A DNA stretch of 64,000 nt from DASXAI01 sp963798445 (GTDB lineage: Bacteria; Actinomycetota; Acidimicrobiia; Acidimicrobiales; Ilumatobacteraceae): positions 248,001 to 312,000 of the forward strand of contig CAWCTH010000003.1 of the NCBI GenBank assembly GCA_963798445.1, given 5' to 3'. Under the pieces are notes generated by a model. It was not told where the DNA came from. It ran no database searches and saw nothing but the letters and a program-made list of their open reading frames with translations. The position numbers and the translations under genes are program-made. Numbering within the stretch: the stretch's first letter is position 1; every line of letters starts with the position of its first letter. Shown one piece after another: positions 6,792 through 17,617 of the stretch.

Positions 6792-9677
6792 GTGAACCAA
6801 TACCTGGTGTTCGCCGTGTTGGGCTTCGGCGTCGGGTCGGTGTACGCCGCCGTGGCGATGGGGCTGGTCGTCACGTACAAGGGCACCGGCATCATCAACT
6901 TCGCCACCGGGGCGATGGGCATGTGGTCGGCGTACGTTTTCGACGAGGCGCGCCGCAGCGGCAACCTGATGCTGCCCGTGGTGGTGGTCCCGGAGAAGGT
7001 CCACTTCGGCGACCACGTCGCGTTCTTCCCTGCGCTTCTGCTGGCGTTGGTCTCGGGCGCCTTCATCGGTCTGGTCGCCCACTTCCTCGTCTTCCGGCCA
7101 CTGCGCAAGGCGCCACCCCTGGCCAAGGTGGTGGCCTCGGTCGGCTTGATGCTGGCGCTCCAGGCACTGGTCGTGATCCGGTTCAAGAGCACCGCCCGAT
7201 CCGTCGATCCCATCCTGCCGAACCAGACCGTCCACTTCGGCGGCATCGACCTACCTCGTGATCGCCTCTACATCACCGCGATCACGATCGCCGTCGGCAT
7301 CGCGCTGTGGGCCTACTTCCGCTACGCCCGTCTCGGCCTCGCCACCCGGGCGGCCGCCGAGAACGAGCGGGCGGCGTCACTGGCCCGCTTCTCGCCGCAG
7401 TTCCTGGCCGGCACCACCTGGGTCATCTCGTCGTTCGTGGTCGGGTTGCTCCTCACCCTCGCCGCCCCGCTCAACGGACTCAACACCTTGGGCTACGTCT
7501 TCGCCATCGTGCCGGCCTTGGCGTGCGCGCTCGTCGGTCGCCTGACATCGATCGGCGCCACGCTGGCGGCGGCACTGGCGCTGGGTGCCATCCAATCGGA
7601 GATCACTTTGCTGGCGACGCGCTCCTGGTGGCCGTCGTGGGGCAAGACGGGGCTGTCCGACGCGGTGCCGTTCGTCATCGTCATCATCGTGCTGTTCGTG
7701 CTGGGTCGATCGCTGCCGACGCGCGGTGCCACCGAGACCCAGCCGCTGCCCGAGGTGGTCAAACCGCGCAACCGGCCGCCGGTCGTTCTCGGCATGACCG
7801 CCGCCGGCGTCGTGGCGCTCCTCGTCACGAGCGGCAGCTACCGGTACGGCGTGATCACGTCGATGATCGTCGCCATCAGCGCGCTCTCGCTCATGGTGCT
7901 CACCGGCTACGTCGGCCAGATCTCGCTGGCCACCGCTGCCCTCGCCGGCACCGCCGGGTTCGCCCTCTCCAAGCTGACGACCGACGCCGGATGGCCGTTC
8001 GTTCCGGCGGCACTCGTCTCGGCGCTCATCGCCGCCGCCTTCGGCGTGGTCGTCGGCATCCCCGCTCTGCGGATCCGAGGTGCCCAACTGGCGGTGGTCA
8101 CCCTCGCCGCCGCGGTGGCCCTCGAACGATTCATCTTCCGCAACCCCGAGTTCTCCAAGCTCGAGGGCAACCTCATCCCCAACCCGAGCATCTTCGGCAT
8201 CGACCTTGGTGTGCGCGAAGGGACCAACATCGCCCGCATCCAGTTCGGTCTCCTCGTGCTCGCCGTGCTCGTCGTGGTCACGCTGGCGGTCGGGAACCTG
8301 GTGCGCTCGGCCACTGGGCGGCGCTTTCTCGCCGTGCGCTCGAACGAGCGGGCTGGTGCCGCCGTCGGGATCAACATCCCGGCCCAGAAGCTCTTGGCGT
8401 TCGCCATCGCGTCGTTCCTGGCCGGCATCTCCGGTGTGCTCATCGGCTACAGCCGCGGGCAGCTGTCAGCGGATTCGTTCGCCGCTCTCGTCGGTGTGAG
8501 CTACCTCGCCTTCGCCTACCTCGGCGGCATCACCAGCGTCTCCGGCTCGATGGTGGCCGGTGCGCTCGCCCCCCTCGGGATCTTCTTCGTCATCTTCGAC
8601 CGCCTGGTCGACGTGGGCTCGTCGTACCAGCTCATCGCCGGCATCAGCCTCATCCTCACCGCCATCTTCAACCCGATCGGGATCGCCGGTGCCACCCGCC
8701 AGAACGTGGCCCAGCTGCGGGCACGAATGCGGCGCGGCGCGCCCGCGGCGGTACCGGCGGTCAGCGCCACCGACGCGGCGGCAGTCGGCGCCGCCGAGCC
8801 CGTGCTCGAACGCGAGCGTCGAGCGGCGCGACCGGCGAGCAGCGCGGACGACCGCGTGCTGCTCGAGACGCACGGTCTGTCCATCAGCTACGGCGGCCTG
8901 CGCGCCGTCGACGACCTGTCGCTGAAGGTACGCGCCGGCAGCATCGTCGGGCTGATCGGGCCGAACGGTGCCGGCAAGACCAGCTTCATCGACGGCCTCA
9001 CGGGCTTCACGCCCACCCGGGGCGTCATCGACTTCGACGGTGATCGAATCGAAGAGCTGCCGGCCCATCGACGCGCCCGTCGGGGCCTCGCCCGCACGTG
9101 GCAGTCGGTGGAGCTGTTCGACGACCTGACCGTGGGCGAGAACCTGCGGGTGGCGTCGGAGTCGGCCACGCTGGTATCCCTGCTGGCCGACATCGTGCAT
9201 CCGTCCCGCGCCGTCGACCTGAGCCACCAGCAATGGGCGCTCGATCTGATGGGACTCGGCCACTTGGTCGACGAGCGGCCGACCAACTTGTCGCTCGGTC
9301 AGCAGAAGCTCCTCGGTGTCGCCCGCGCGCTGGCGGCGCGACCCAAGCTGGTGCTGCTCGACGAGCCCGCCGCCGGTCTCGACACCGCGGAGAGCCAGGC
9401 GCTCGGTCAGCGGCTCATGGACATCGTCGACAACGGCATAACGGTCTTCCTCATCGACCACGACATGGGCCTCGTGCTCGAAGTGTGCGACTACGTCTAC
9501 GTGCTCGAATTCGGCCGGCTGCTGGCGGAGGGCACGCCGGCGGAGATACGTCGCAACGACTTGGTGATCGAGGCGTACCTGGGCGAGACGGCCCGCCAGG
9601 CCAAGGCGGCCGAGGGCGCCGATGCCCTGGCCGCGGAGCCTCCCCGAGCCGCCCACCCGGCGGGGGTCGACCCATGA
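6792..9677 (+). CDS. Fused HAAT ABC transporter: LivH-type permease + LivM-type permease + LivG-type ATPase
   Basis: One 961-residue protein combines three subunits that are usually separate. Residues ~1-300 are a LivH-like permease (MGLVVTYKGTGIINFATGAMGM). Residues ~330-650 are a LivM-like permease (LTGYVGQISLATAALAG, VRSNERAGAAVGINI). After an Ala/Arg-rich linker, residues ~690-945 are a LivG-like ATPase. Walker A GPNGAGKTS is near residue 722, the signature LSLGQQKLL near 833 and Walker B LVLLDEPAAGLD near 852. The start is GTG at 6792, just after AGGAGG (6783-6788). The stop overlaps the next ATG (ATGA), so the downstream ATPase is translationally coupled. Permease-permease and permease-ATPase fusions are known in actinobacterial HAAT systems, but all three in one chain is unusual. 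Confidence 0.93.
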   Translation: MNQYLVFAVLGFGVGSVYAAVAMGLVVTYKGTGIINFATGAMGMWSAYVFDEARRSGNLMLPVVVVPEKVHFGDHVAFFPALLLALVSGAFIGLVAHFLVFRPLRKAPPLAKVVASVGLMLALQALVVIRFKSTARSVDPILPNQTVHFGGIDLPRDRLYITAITIAVGIALWAYFRYARLGLATRAAAENERAASLARFSPQFLAGTTWVISSFVVGLLLTLAAPLNGLNTLGYVFAIVPALACALVGRLTSIGATLAAALALGAIQSEITLLATRSWWPSWGKTGLSDAVPFVIVIIVLFVLGRSLPTRGATETQPLPEVVKPRNRPPVVLGMTAAGVVALLVTSGSYRYGVITSMIVAISALSLMVLTGYVGQISLATAALAGTAGFALSKLTTDAGWPFVPAALVSALIAAAFGVVVGIPALRIRGAQLAVVTLAAAVALERFIFRNPEFSKLEGNLIPNPSIFGIDLGVREGTNIARIQFGLLVLAVLVVVTLAVGNLVRSATGRRFLAVRSNERAGAAVGINIPAQKLLAFAIASFLAGISGVLIGYSRGQLSADSFAALVGVSYLAFAYLGGITSVSGSMVAGALAPLGIFFVIFDRLVDVGSSYQLIAGISLILTAIFNPIGIAGATRQNVAQLRARMRRGAPAAVPAVSATDAAAVGAAEPVLERERRAARPASSADDRVLLETHGLSISYGGLRAVDDLSLKVRAGSIVGLIGPNGAGKTSFIDGLTGFTPTRGVIDFDGDRIEELPAHRRARRGLARTWQSVELFDDLTVGENLRVASESATLVSLLADIVHPSRAVDLSHQQWALDLMGLGHLVDERPTNLSLGQQKLLGVARALAARPKLVLLDEPAAGLDTAESQALGQRLMDIVDNGITVFLIDHDMGLVLEVCDYVYVLEFGRLLAEGTPAEIRRNDLVIEAYLGETARQAKAAEGADALAAEPPRAAHPAGVDP

Positions 9678-10390
9678 GCACGGCCCTGCAGATCACCGAC
9701 CTGACCGCCGGCCACGGTGGCGTGCCGGCCGTTCGCGGGCTGAGCCTCGCCGTCGGCGAGGGTGAGCTGGTGGCGCTCCTCGGCCCCAACGGCGCCGGCA
9801 AGAGCACCACGTTGTGGACCATCGCCGGCGTGATCCGACCGCTGGGTGGCACGATCGAGATCCTCGGCCAGCCGGCGCGGAATCGCTCCGCCCACGCCGT
9901 GGCCCGTTTGGGCGTGTCGCTCGTGCCCGAGGACCGGGCCCTGTTCTTCCAGCTCAGCGTCAGCGAGAACCTGCGCCTGCACCGCCACCGGGCCAGCCGG
10001 GTCACCCTCGAGCAGGTCTTCGGCTACTTCCCCGCCCTCGGGCCGCTGGTGCGCCGCAAGGCCGGGTTGCTGTCGGGCGGCGAGCAGCAGATGCTCGCCC
10101 TCGGTTGCGCGCTGGTGTCCGATCCGCGGCTGCTCATGATCGACGAGCTCAGCCTGGGCCTGGCGCCGATCATCGTGGAGCGCCTGCTGCCCGTCGTGCG
10201 CCAGATCGCCGATGACACGGGCATGGCGGTACTGCTCGTCGAGCAACACGTCCAGGCGGCGTTGAACGTCGTGGATCGCGCCTACGTGCTGAGTCACGGC
10301 GAGCTGGCGATGAGCGGGACGGCAGCGGAGCTGCTCGAGCGTCAGGACGTGCTGGAAGCGAGCTACCTCGGCGAGGCCTCGCTCGGCTGA
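9674..10390 (+). CDS. LivF-type ABC transporter ATPase
   Basis: A 238-residue ATP-binding subunit of the same uptake system. Walker A GPNGAGKST lies near residues 37-45, the signature LSGGEQQML near 133, and Walker B (LLMIDELSLGLAP) follows. The GLAP and EQHVQAAL segments are characteristic of LivF rather than LivG. The ATG overlaps the stop of the fusion gene by four bases. With the lipoprotein and fused permease-ATPase this makes a complete HAAT transporter. A BVMO gene follows 44 bp downstream and may be co-transcribed, hinting that the imported compound is a BVMO substrate or precursor. Confidence 0.93.
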   Translation: MSTALQITDLTAGHGGVPAVRGLSLAVGEGELVALLGPNGAGKSTTLWTIAGVIRPLGGTIEILGQPARNRSAHAVARLGVSLVPEDRALFFQLSVSENLRLHRHRASRVTLEQVFGYFPALGPLVRRKAGLLSGGEQQMLALGCALVSDPRLLMIDELSLGLAPIIVERLLPVVRQIADDTGMAVLLVEQHVQAALNVVDRAYVLSHGELAMSGTAAELLERQDVLEASYLGEASLG

Positions 10391-10434
10391 TCGCAGTGGA
10401 GCACCACACCCATCAGGAGAAGGGAAGGTCCGAG

Positions 10435-12244
<1,810 letters not shown>

Positions 12245-12275
12245 CCGACGAAGCGCAGCCACGGCCCCGATCGTG

Positions 12276-12713
12276 TCAGAGCACGACCCAGTGCAACAAC
12301 GTGTGCGGTACGTCGGCATCCTCGTGATGCTCGAACACACCACCGACCGGGGCACCGATCGTCAGCGGTTGCTGCGCATCACCGACCAGGTTGCCCACGA
12401 TGCGGACCTGACCGGCCTGGGGCAGCTCGACCAGCACGACGACGTACGGCCCCTGCTCGCGGAGCGCGGGATGGACCGGATGCCAGACGCGCTCGTGGCT
12501 GTAGATGACGCCTTCGGCGGGTGTCTCCTCGTAGCGGAGGTCGAACGAATGGCAAGAATGGCAGCACCACTCGGGGCCCCACTGCCAGCGATCGCAGTCG
12601 TTGCAGCGCTGCAGCAGCAGCCGCTCGGCCCGCAGGCCCTCCCAGAACGGGGCATCGAGGCCGTCCGGCGCCGGCGCCGGCGCCGGTAGACCCGTGCGAA
12701 GGTACGGCGTCAT
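12276..12713 (-). CDS. DUF35 / Zn-ribbon OB-fold protein, partner of the thiolase-like protein
   Basis: A 145-residue acyl-CoA-associated OB-fold protein. It has the N-terminal rubredoxin-like zinc ribbon CNDCDRWQWGPEWCCHSC, then the OB-fold with GVIYSHERVWHP and YVVVLVELPQ. DUF35 proteins bind thiolase-like enzymes; the known example is the steroid side-chain aldolase Ltp2 with the DUF35 domain of ChsH2. The start ATG at 12713 lies two bases after the stop of the upstream fusion gene, so the two are translationally coupled. The frame continues upstream, but those residues are out-of-frame reading of the neighbour. An Ala-Pro repeat after the start comes from a GGCGCC tract. Confidence 0.9.
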   Translation of the reverse strand: MTPYLRTGLPAPAPAPDGLDAPFWEGLRAERLLLQRCNDCDRWQWGPEWCCHSCHSFDLRYEETPAEGVIYSHERVWHPVHPALREQGPYVVVLVELPQAGQVRIVGNLVGDAQQPLTIGAPVGGVFEHHEDADVPHTLLHWVVL

Positions 12714-12715
12714 GG

Positions 12716-15145
12716 TCACAGCGTCGCCTCGCTCCCGAACATCGAAGAGCTCACCGGCGTCACCATCGGACCCGAGGCCACGAGGGCCACGTCGGCACCG
12801 GGCACCTGCGAGGTGGACTGACCTCGGATCTGGCGCACGGCCTCGATGTTCAGGCCGAGTCCGTGCATGTAGCACTCGGCCAGGTTGCCGCCGCTCGTGT
12901 TCAGCGGCAGCTTCCCGCCAGGCGCCAGCAGGTTGTCGACCACGAGGAAGTCGTTGACCTCATCGGGCTTGCAGAAGCCGTGCTCCACGATGCTCATCAG
13001 CACGCCGCCGGTGAAGTTCTCGTAGCTCTGCAGCACATCGACATCACCGGGACCGAGCTTGGCCATCTGGTACAGCCGGGGAGCGACGGTCGTGAAGCCC
13101 GACGAGGCGTACTCCGGTGTGTTGTGGACCGGCGCGCCGGCCCGGTGCTGAGAGCCCGACACCGCCGCCAGCACGTAGCACGGATCGTGCGGGAAGTCCT
13201 TCGCTCGCTCGGCCGCCACCAGCACCATGGCGGCCGCGCCGTCGTTCTCCTGGCAGCAGTCGAACAAGTGGAACGGCTCCACGATCCATCGCGACGCGTC
13301 GTAGCTGTCCGCGTCGAGGGGGCGGCCGTACATGACGGCCCGCGGGTTGTTCTGGGCGTGGGCGTACGAGGCCAGCGAGATCGCCCGCAGCGCCTCTTGC
13401 TGCACGCCGTAGTCGTGCATGTACCGGTTCACCTTCATGGCGAACATCTGCGCCGCCGACATGAGGCCGTACGGCAGCGTGTGGGCGGCGGGACCGCTCA
13501 CCGACTTCGACCGTGGGCCTTGGCCGAAGCGGCCGAACTGCCCTTGCGCCAGGGCACGGAACACGACCACGCACTCCGCCTGCCCGGTGGCGATGGCGGC
13601 GGCGGCGTTGGCGACCGCCCCCGAGCCGCCCCCGCCCCCTCCGCCCCACTGCATGGCGGCGAAGCTCAGCTCGCGGCAACCGAGCGCGGCCGAGAGCCGA
13701 GACGCCTCGCTGCGGTCGTTGCTGTACGACGAGAAGCCGTCGACGTCGCGCGGGTCGACCCCGGCATCGGCGCACGCTTTGAGCACCGCCTCGATCGCCA
13801 GCTTGAACTCGGGGTCCGGCGATTGACCCCACCGGTAGTACTCGGTCTCGGCTACCCCGACGACGGCGACCTTGCCCCGCAGCGTCCGGTCGCTCACGAT
13901 CGCGTCCCCACTGCGATGCCCGCCTGTGGCGGCGGCATCGGCGTGGTGCAGGTAGCGCTCGGGTATCGGCATCCGGAAGATCCGAGCCATGTTGAGCCCG
14001 AGGATCTTGGCCCGCTCGGCGTCGTCGAGATCGCCCATCGTCCGCTCGATGGCCTGGCCTGAGAACGGCCACGTGCCCTCGTGGTGGGGGAAGTCGTTGG
14101 CCCACAGGAAGTTGTCGACGAGTCCGTGCTCACGCGCGAGGTCGAGTCCCGGCTTGTCCTCCTGGAACGTGGCGAAGCCCTGCCGGTGGAAGTACTCACT
14201 GGGCAGCAGTTCCAGCTTCGGCTTCACCCACATGTGGTGCTTGCGATAGGCCTCGTCCATCGCCGTCAGGGCCCACGCCACCCAGCCGATGCCGGCCTCG
14301 ACGGAGCCGAACCGGAGCCTCGGGTGGCGCTCGGCCACGCCCGAGGCGCAGATGTTGACGATGGGCTCCATGGTCGGCGCCAGCGAGTGAACGGTGTAGT
14401 TGATGACGGCGCCACCCTGGCTGCGCGCCGTGCGAGGGTCGCGGCCGGTCGATACGTGGAACGTGATGGGCAGGTCGACGTCCTCCACGCAATCCCACAG
14501 GGGCTCGAACTCACGGAGGTTGTAGTTCAGGTCCTCGTGGTTCGGCGGGCCGAAGACGGGCTTGCACGGAAACGACAACCCGCGGAACCCCAGCGCGGCG
14601 CAGCGCTGGATCTCGGCGATGGCACCATCCATGTCGGCTGTTGCCAGACATGCCAGCGGGACGAGGGTGTCGTTGTACGGCCCGAACGTCTCCCACGCCC
14701 AGTCGTTGTAGACCCGGCACATCGCCTGGCTGAACTGGCTGTCGTGGGTCGCCCATATCGTAAGGCCCTTGTTCGGGAACAGGATCTCGGCGTCGACGCC
14801 GTCGAGCGCCAGATCGCGCACCCGGTCCTCGGGCGTGCGTCCCGACGAGTTGCGCAGCCGCTCGTGGCCTTCCAACTCGACGTTCTGCATCTTGGTGGCC
14901 CGGAAACCTTCGGTCTTCTGGAACCGGTCGCCCTTGGCGTCCACGATGACGCCCGGCAGGCGATCACGGAAGCGGGCGTCCATGCGGGTCGACCAGAGGT
15001 CGCTCGGCTCCTGCACATGACCGTCGGCCGAGGCCATGTAGAACTTGTCGGCTGCGTCGGGCCGCGCCGAACGGAGCCAGCCGTCGTTGCCCGGCGTCTC
15101 CAGCCGCCAGATGTTCTGGGCATCAGGTTCCGGAAGCATCGCCAC
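12716..15145 (-). CDS. Amidohydrolase-2 / thiolase-like (SCP-x/Ltp2 type) fusion protein
   Basis: An 809-residue two-domain protein. Residues ~1-405 are an amidohydrolase-2 (ACMSD/TIM-barrel) enzyme with the metal-site segments ASADGHVQEPSDLW, ITFHVSTG and LWANDFPHHEGTWP. Residues ~425-809 are a thiolase-superfamily domain starting VSDRTLRGKVAVVGVAETEYYRW and ending with NTSGGNLAECYMHGLGLNI. In the second domain the region that normally holds the nucleophilic Cys reads MQWGGGGGGGSGAV, with no Cys, as expected for Ltp2-like aldolases or SCP-x-like proteins rather than true thiolases. The junction AIVSDRT uses GTG for Val, so an internal start could also make the thiolase part alone. The DUF35 partner follows two bases later. 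Retro-aldol or side-chain cleavage is an inference. Confidence 0.88.
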   Translation of the reverse strand: MAMLPEPDAQNIWRLETPGNDGWLRSARPDAADKFYMASADGHVQEPSDLWSTRMDARFRDRLPGVIVDAKGDRFQKTEGFRATKMQNVELEGHERLRNSSGRTPEDRVRDLALDGVDAEILFPNKGLTIWATHDSQFSQAMCRVYNDWAWETFGPYNDTLVPLACLATADMDGAIAEIQRCAALGFRGLSFPCKPVFGPPNHEDLNYNLREFEPLWDCVEDVDLPITFHVSTGRDPRTARSQGGAVINYTVHSLAPTMEPIVNICASGVAERHPRLRFGSVEAGIGWVAWALTAMDEAYRKHHMWVKPKLELLPSEYFHRQGFATFQEDKPGLDLAREHGLVDNFLWANDFPHHEGTWPFSGQAIERTMGDLDDAERAKILGLNMARIFRMPIPERYLHHADAAATGGHRSGDAIVSDRTLRGKVAVVGVAETEYYRWGQSPDPEFKLAIEAVLKACADAGVDPRDVDGFSSYSNDRSEASRLSAALGCRELSFAAMQWGGGGGGGSGAVANAAAAIATGQAECVVVFRALAQGQFGRFGQGPRSKSVSGPAAHTLPYGLMSAAQMFAMKVNRYMHDYGVQQEALRAISLASYAHAQNNPRAVMYGRPLDADSYDASRWIVEPFHLFDCCQENDGAAAMVLVAAERAKDFPHDPCYVLAAVSGSQHRAGAPVHNTPEYASSGFTTVAPRLYQMAKLGPGDVDVLQSYENFTGGVLMSIVEHGFCKPDEVNDFLVVDNLLAPGGKLPLNTSGGNLAECYMHGLGLNIEAVRQIRGQSTSQVPGADVALVASGPMVTPVSSSMFGSEATL

Positions 15146-15276
15146 TCCCCCGACGCTGCTCCTGTGGCGCCCCGGAACCGTTCCCAGGATGTCGAGCCGC
15201 GTGCACGGCTCATTCTGCCCGCGGCGCTCCGCCGAGCACCACTTGGGGCTCCCGTGGTTCCGGTACGGTCGTTCGG

Positions 15277-15975
15277 ATGGAGCTGTACGGGGCGGACATC
15301 TACACCGAACCGGACGGCGATCCGGAGACGTTGAACAACCTGGGTCCCCTCACGCCCCTGGCCGGCATCTGGGAGGGCACGAAGGGTCACGACGAACACC
15401 CGGTCGCCGAAGGCACCGAACGCGACGTGTTCGTCGAGCGCTACGAGCTGCAGCCCATCGACCGCCAGACCAATGGCCCGCAGCTCTTCTATGGGCTGCG
15501 CTACCACACCCACATCAACAGACCGGGCGAGGCCGAGACCTTCCATGATCAAGTCGGCTACTGGTTGTGGGAGCCCGCCGCCGAAGCCGTCACGCTCACG
15601 TTGGCCATCCCCCGCGCCCAGGTGCTGCTGGCCTCGGGACCGGCCTCTCCCGACGCCAGCGAGTTCGAGCTGAAGGCCACGCTGGGCTCGGAGGTCCACG
15701 GCATCTTGTCCAACCCGTTCCTCGATCGGGCGTTCCGGACCGTCAGCTACCGGATCCACGTCACCGTGAACGGCGATGGCACCTGGTCGTACGAAGAGGA
15801 AGGGGTCATGTTCATACCCGGCCGCGACGAGCCCTTCCACCACATCGACCGCAACACCTTGACGCGCATCGCGCCGCCGACACCGAACCCGCTGGCGCTG
15901 GCCGCCACCGCCCCGAGCAACGACAGTCTCGGCATCGGGTCGCTCCGCCACCTCGCTCAGTCCACGCCGCGCTGA
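15277..15975 (+). CDS. Nitrobindin-like heme-binding beta-barrel protein (FABP-like fold)
   Basis: A 232-residue single-domain protein with the nitrobindin/THAP4 C-terminal-domain signature GIWEG (residues 30-34) in PLTPLAGIWEGTKG. Alternating beta strands follow (LFYGLRYHTHI, HDQVGYWLWEP, VSYRIHVTV, YEEEGVMFI). Family members bind heme or small hydrophobic ligands in a ten-stranded barrel and act in the cytoplasm. The protein is longer than the ~160-residue minimal domain, with extra residues at both ends. It is divergent from the amidohydrolase/thiolase fusion (131-bp gap). Confidence 0.8.
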   Translation: MELYGADIYTEPDGDPETLNNLGPLTPLAGIWEGTKGHDEHPVAEGTERDVFVERYELQPIDRQTNGPQLFYGLRYHTHINRPGEAETFHDQVGYWLWEPAAEAVTLTLAIPRAQVLLASGPASPDASEFELKATLGSEVHGILSNPFLDRAFRTVSYRIHVTVNGDGTWSYEEEGVMFIPGRDEPFHHIDRNTLTRIAPPTPNPLALAATAPSNDSLGIGSLRHLAQSTPR

Positions 15976-16047
15976 TCGATCGGGTTCGCAATTCCCGCGT
16001 CGGGGTACCTGCGCCGGTGGAAGGCGAGACGTGAGGGAGACCCCAGC

Positions 16048-16332
16048 ATGAACAGCTCAGACATGGCGTGGAAGGCGGTCGCACTGGGGGCCGGTGCGGC
16101 ATCGGCCTTCGCCACTCGGCGGCTGATTCGCGCCGCGTGGAAGAGCGTGAAGGGCAGCGAGCCGCCGTCGAACCCGGCGGCCCGATCGACGACCTGGAAG
16201 GACGCGATCGGCTGGGCCGTCGCCTCCGGGATCGCCTTGGCCGTCACCCGGCTGATCGCTCAACGCGGTGCGGCGGCGGCCTGGAAGGCGAAGACGGGAA
16301 GCTATCCCCGGGCCGTCGAGGAGGTGTCGTAA
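16048..16332 (+). CDS. DUF4235 small membrane protein
   Basis: A 94-residue protein with two amphipathic or hydrophobic helices: MAWKAVALGAGAASAFATRR near the N-terminus and WAVASGIALAVTRLIAQRGAAAAW near the C-terminus. They are joined by KSVKGSEPPSNPAA. The WK...RAAWKSVKGSEPP...W...A pattern is the DUF4235 family, common and single-copy-sized in Actinobacteria and of unknown function. A GAGGGAGAC ribosome site precedes the ATG. It stands alone between the nitrobindin-like gene and a nucleosidase-fold gene. Confidence 0.85.
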   Translation: MNSSDMAWKAVALGAGAASAFATRRLIRAAWKSVKGSEPPSNPAARSTTWKDAIGWAVASGIALAVTRLIAQRGAAAAWKAKTGSYPRAVEEVS

Positions 16333-16410
16333 GGGTCGCCGTATCTACCTGCGGTGGACAAGACTCTCTTGCACGAAGTCGATTGACCGGGAGTGCAGGA
16401 GGCTACGACG

Positions 16411-17568
16411 ATGCCGCAACATCCTGACCGTGTCGAGATTGCTCGCTATCTCCTGTCGCGAGGGCTCGATCCGGACGAGCTGGTGCCCGCACCGAGCCGT
16501 CTTACTCCCATGTTGAGCGCACTGAAGGCGGCGCCAGGGCCCACCTACCCGACCGGACTGGCACCCGTGGCCGCGCCCCTCTCGCCGAAGCCGGGGCCGA
16601 CGGATCCCCTTCCCCATGCCGACGTGGTCGTCGTCACCTGGACCGTTGACGAGTTGGCCGGGCTCGCCCACATCATGACGCCCCGTCAACCCCCGACCCG
16701 TTGGTATCCATACGCCCGGGACTACGAATCGTACCGGCCCAAGATCCGGCCTGGCGCTCCCGCCGCGACGTCGAAGCGTCTCGGCAGCTACATGCCGGCC
16801 ACTGTCGGCGGTGTCTCGGTCCTGTGCATGAAGTCCGAGCTCCATCTCAACCAGGACGGCATCAAGACGGGCGACGGTACAGCGACCCTGCCGGTCAAGG
16901 ACTTCTTCCTCCAGATCATCAAGGAGGCGACGCCCGACGTCGTCCTCACGGTCGGCACCGCGGGCAGCGTCTTCGACGACGTGCTCCTCGGCGACGTCGT
17001 CGTCACTCGTGCGGGCAAGTTCCGGCTGCAGGACGAGTTCCGCCACGAGACCTTCAACGGCCAGACCTTCCGCAGCGAGTGGGACCTCCCGACGACCCAG
17101 CTCGACACCGCCGCCACGCTCATGCAGACCTACGCCGGGCAGATCGCCGAACCACCTTTCGGTCCTCCGACCGACAAGTTCGGCTTCACCAGCCCCCTGC
17201 TCACGACGCCGCCGCACACACCGAGCATCCGCCTCGAACTCGGCGGCCGGGACATGCCGGAGTTCCACCCCATCCTCACGACCGACTACTTCGAGTACGG
17301 CACGACGACGAACCATCTCGGCAAGGAGGGCGCGGCGGTCGAGATGGGCGACGCCGTCCTGGGACTCGCCTGCTCGGAGCTCGCCCACCCGCCGCACTGG
17401 GCCGCCGTGCGGAACATGTCGGACCCGGTGATCAACGGCGATCTCCCGGCCAAGGAGTTTCATCTCAACGAGCAGACGACGTGGGCGGTCGGTTACTACA
17501 CCGCTTACGGCCGGTGGACCTCGACCATCGGGGCCCTGGCCACGTGGGGCGTCATCAGCGGGCTCTAG
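16411..17568 (+). CDS. Purine nucleoside phosphorylase/nucleosidase-fold protein
   Basis: A 385-residue protein whose central part resembles the PNP/UDP phosphorylase superfamily. The beta strand and nucleobase-pocket segment read VLTVGTAGSVFDDVLLGDVVVT, with a late VEMGDAVLGLACSEL segment in the place of the usual ExE/EMEA substrate-binding stretch. The first ~150 residues, including a Pro-rich stretch and a VVVVTWTVDELAGL strand, are an extension beyond classical phosphorylases. The ATG at 16411 is set by AGGAGG at 16398-16402. The actual reaction is unknown; nucleosidase-fold proteins of this type are often annotated only at superfamily level. A hairpin follows directly. Confidence 0.72.
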   Translation: MPQHPDRVEIARYLLSRGLDPDELVPAPSRLTPMLSALKAAPGPTYPTGLAPVAAPLSPKPGPTDPLPHADVVVVTWTVDELAGLAHIMTPRQPPTRWYPYARDYESYRPKIRPGAPAATSKRLGSYMPATVGGVSVLCMKSELHLNQDGIKTGDGTATLPVKDFFLQIIKEATPDVVLTVGTAGSVFDDVLLGDVVVTRAGKFRLQDEFRHETFNGQTFRSEWDLPTTQLDTAATLMQTYAGQIAEPPFGPPTDKFGFTSPLLTTPPHTPSIRLELGGRDMPEFHPILTTDYFEYGTTTNHLGKEGAAVEMGDAVLGLACSELAHPPHWAAVRNMSDPVINGDLPAKEFHLNEQTTWAVGYYTAYGRWTSTIGALATWGVISGL

Positions 17569-17569
17569 C

Positions 17570-17591
17570 GGCCCCGCACCGTTGCGGGGCC
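17570..17591 (+). terminator. Hairpin terminator after the nucleosidase-fold gene
   Basis: A perfect 9-bp stem, GGCCCCGCA (17570-17578) and TGCGGGGCC (17583-17591), with a CCGT loop. It overlaps the last base of the stop region and lies between two convergent genes, so it can serve both directions. There is no T-tract, as is common in GC-rich actinobacteria. Confidence 0.7.
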
Positions 17592-17617
17592 ACTCGGTGC
17601 GTCACGACTCGGTTGCG

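Noticed and set aside
12668..12690. GGCGCC repeat tract as a regulatory element
   Set aside because: It lies inside the DUF35 coding sequence and just encodes an Ala-Pro repeat.
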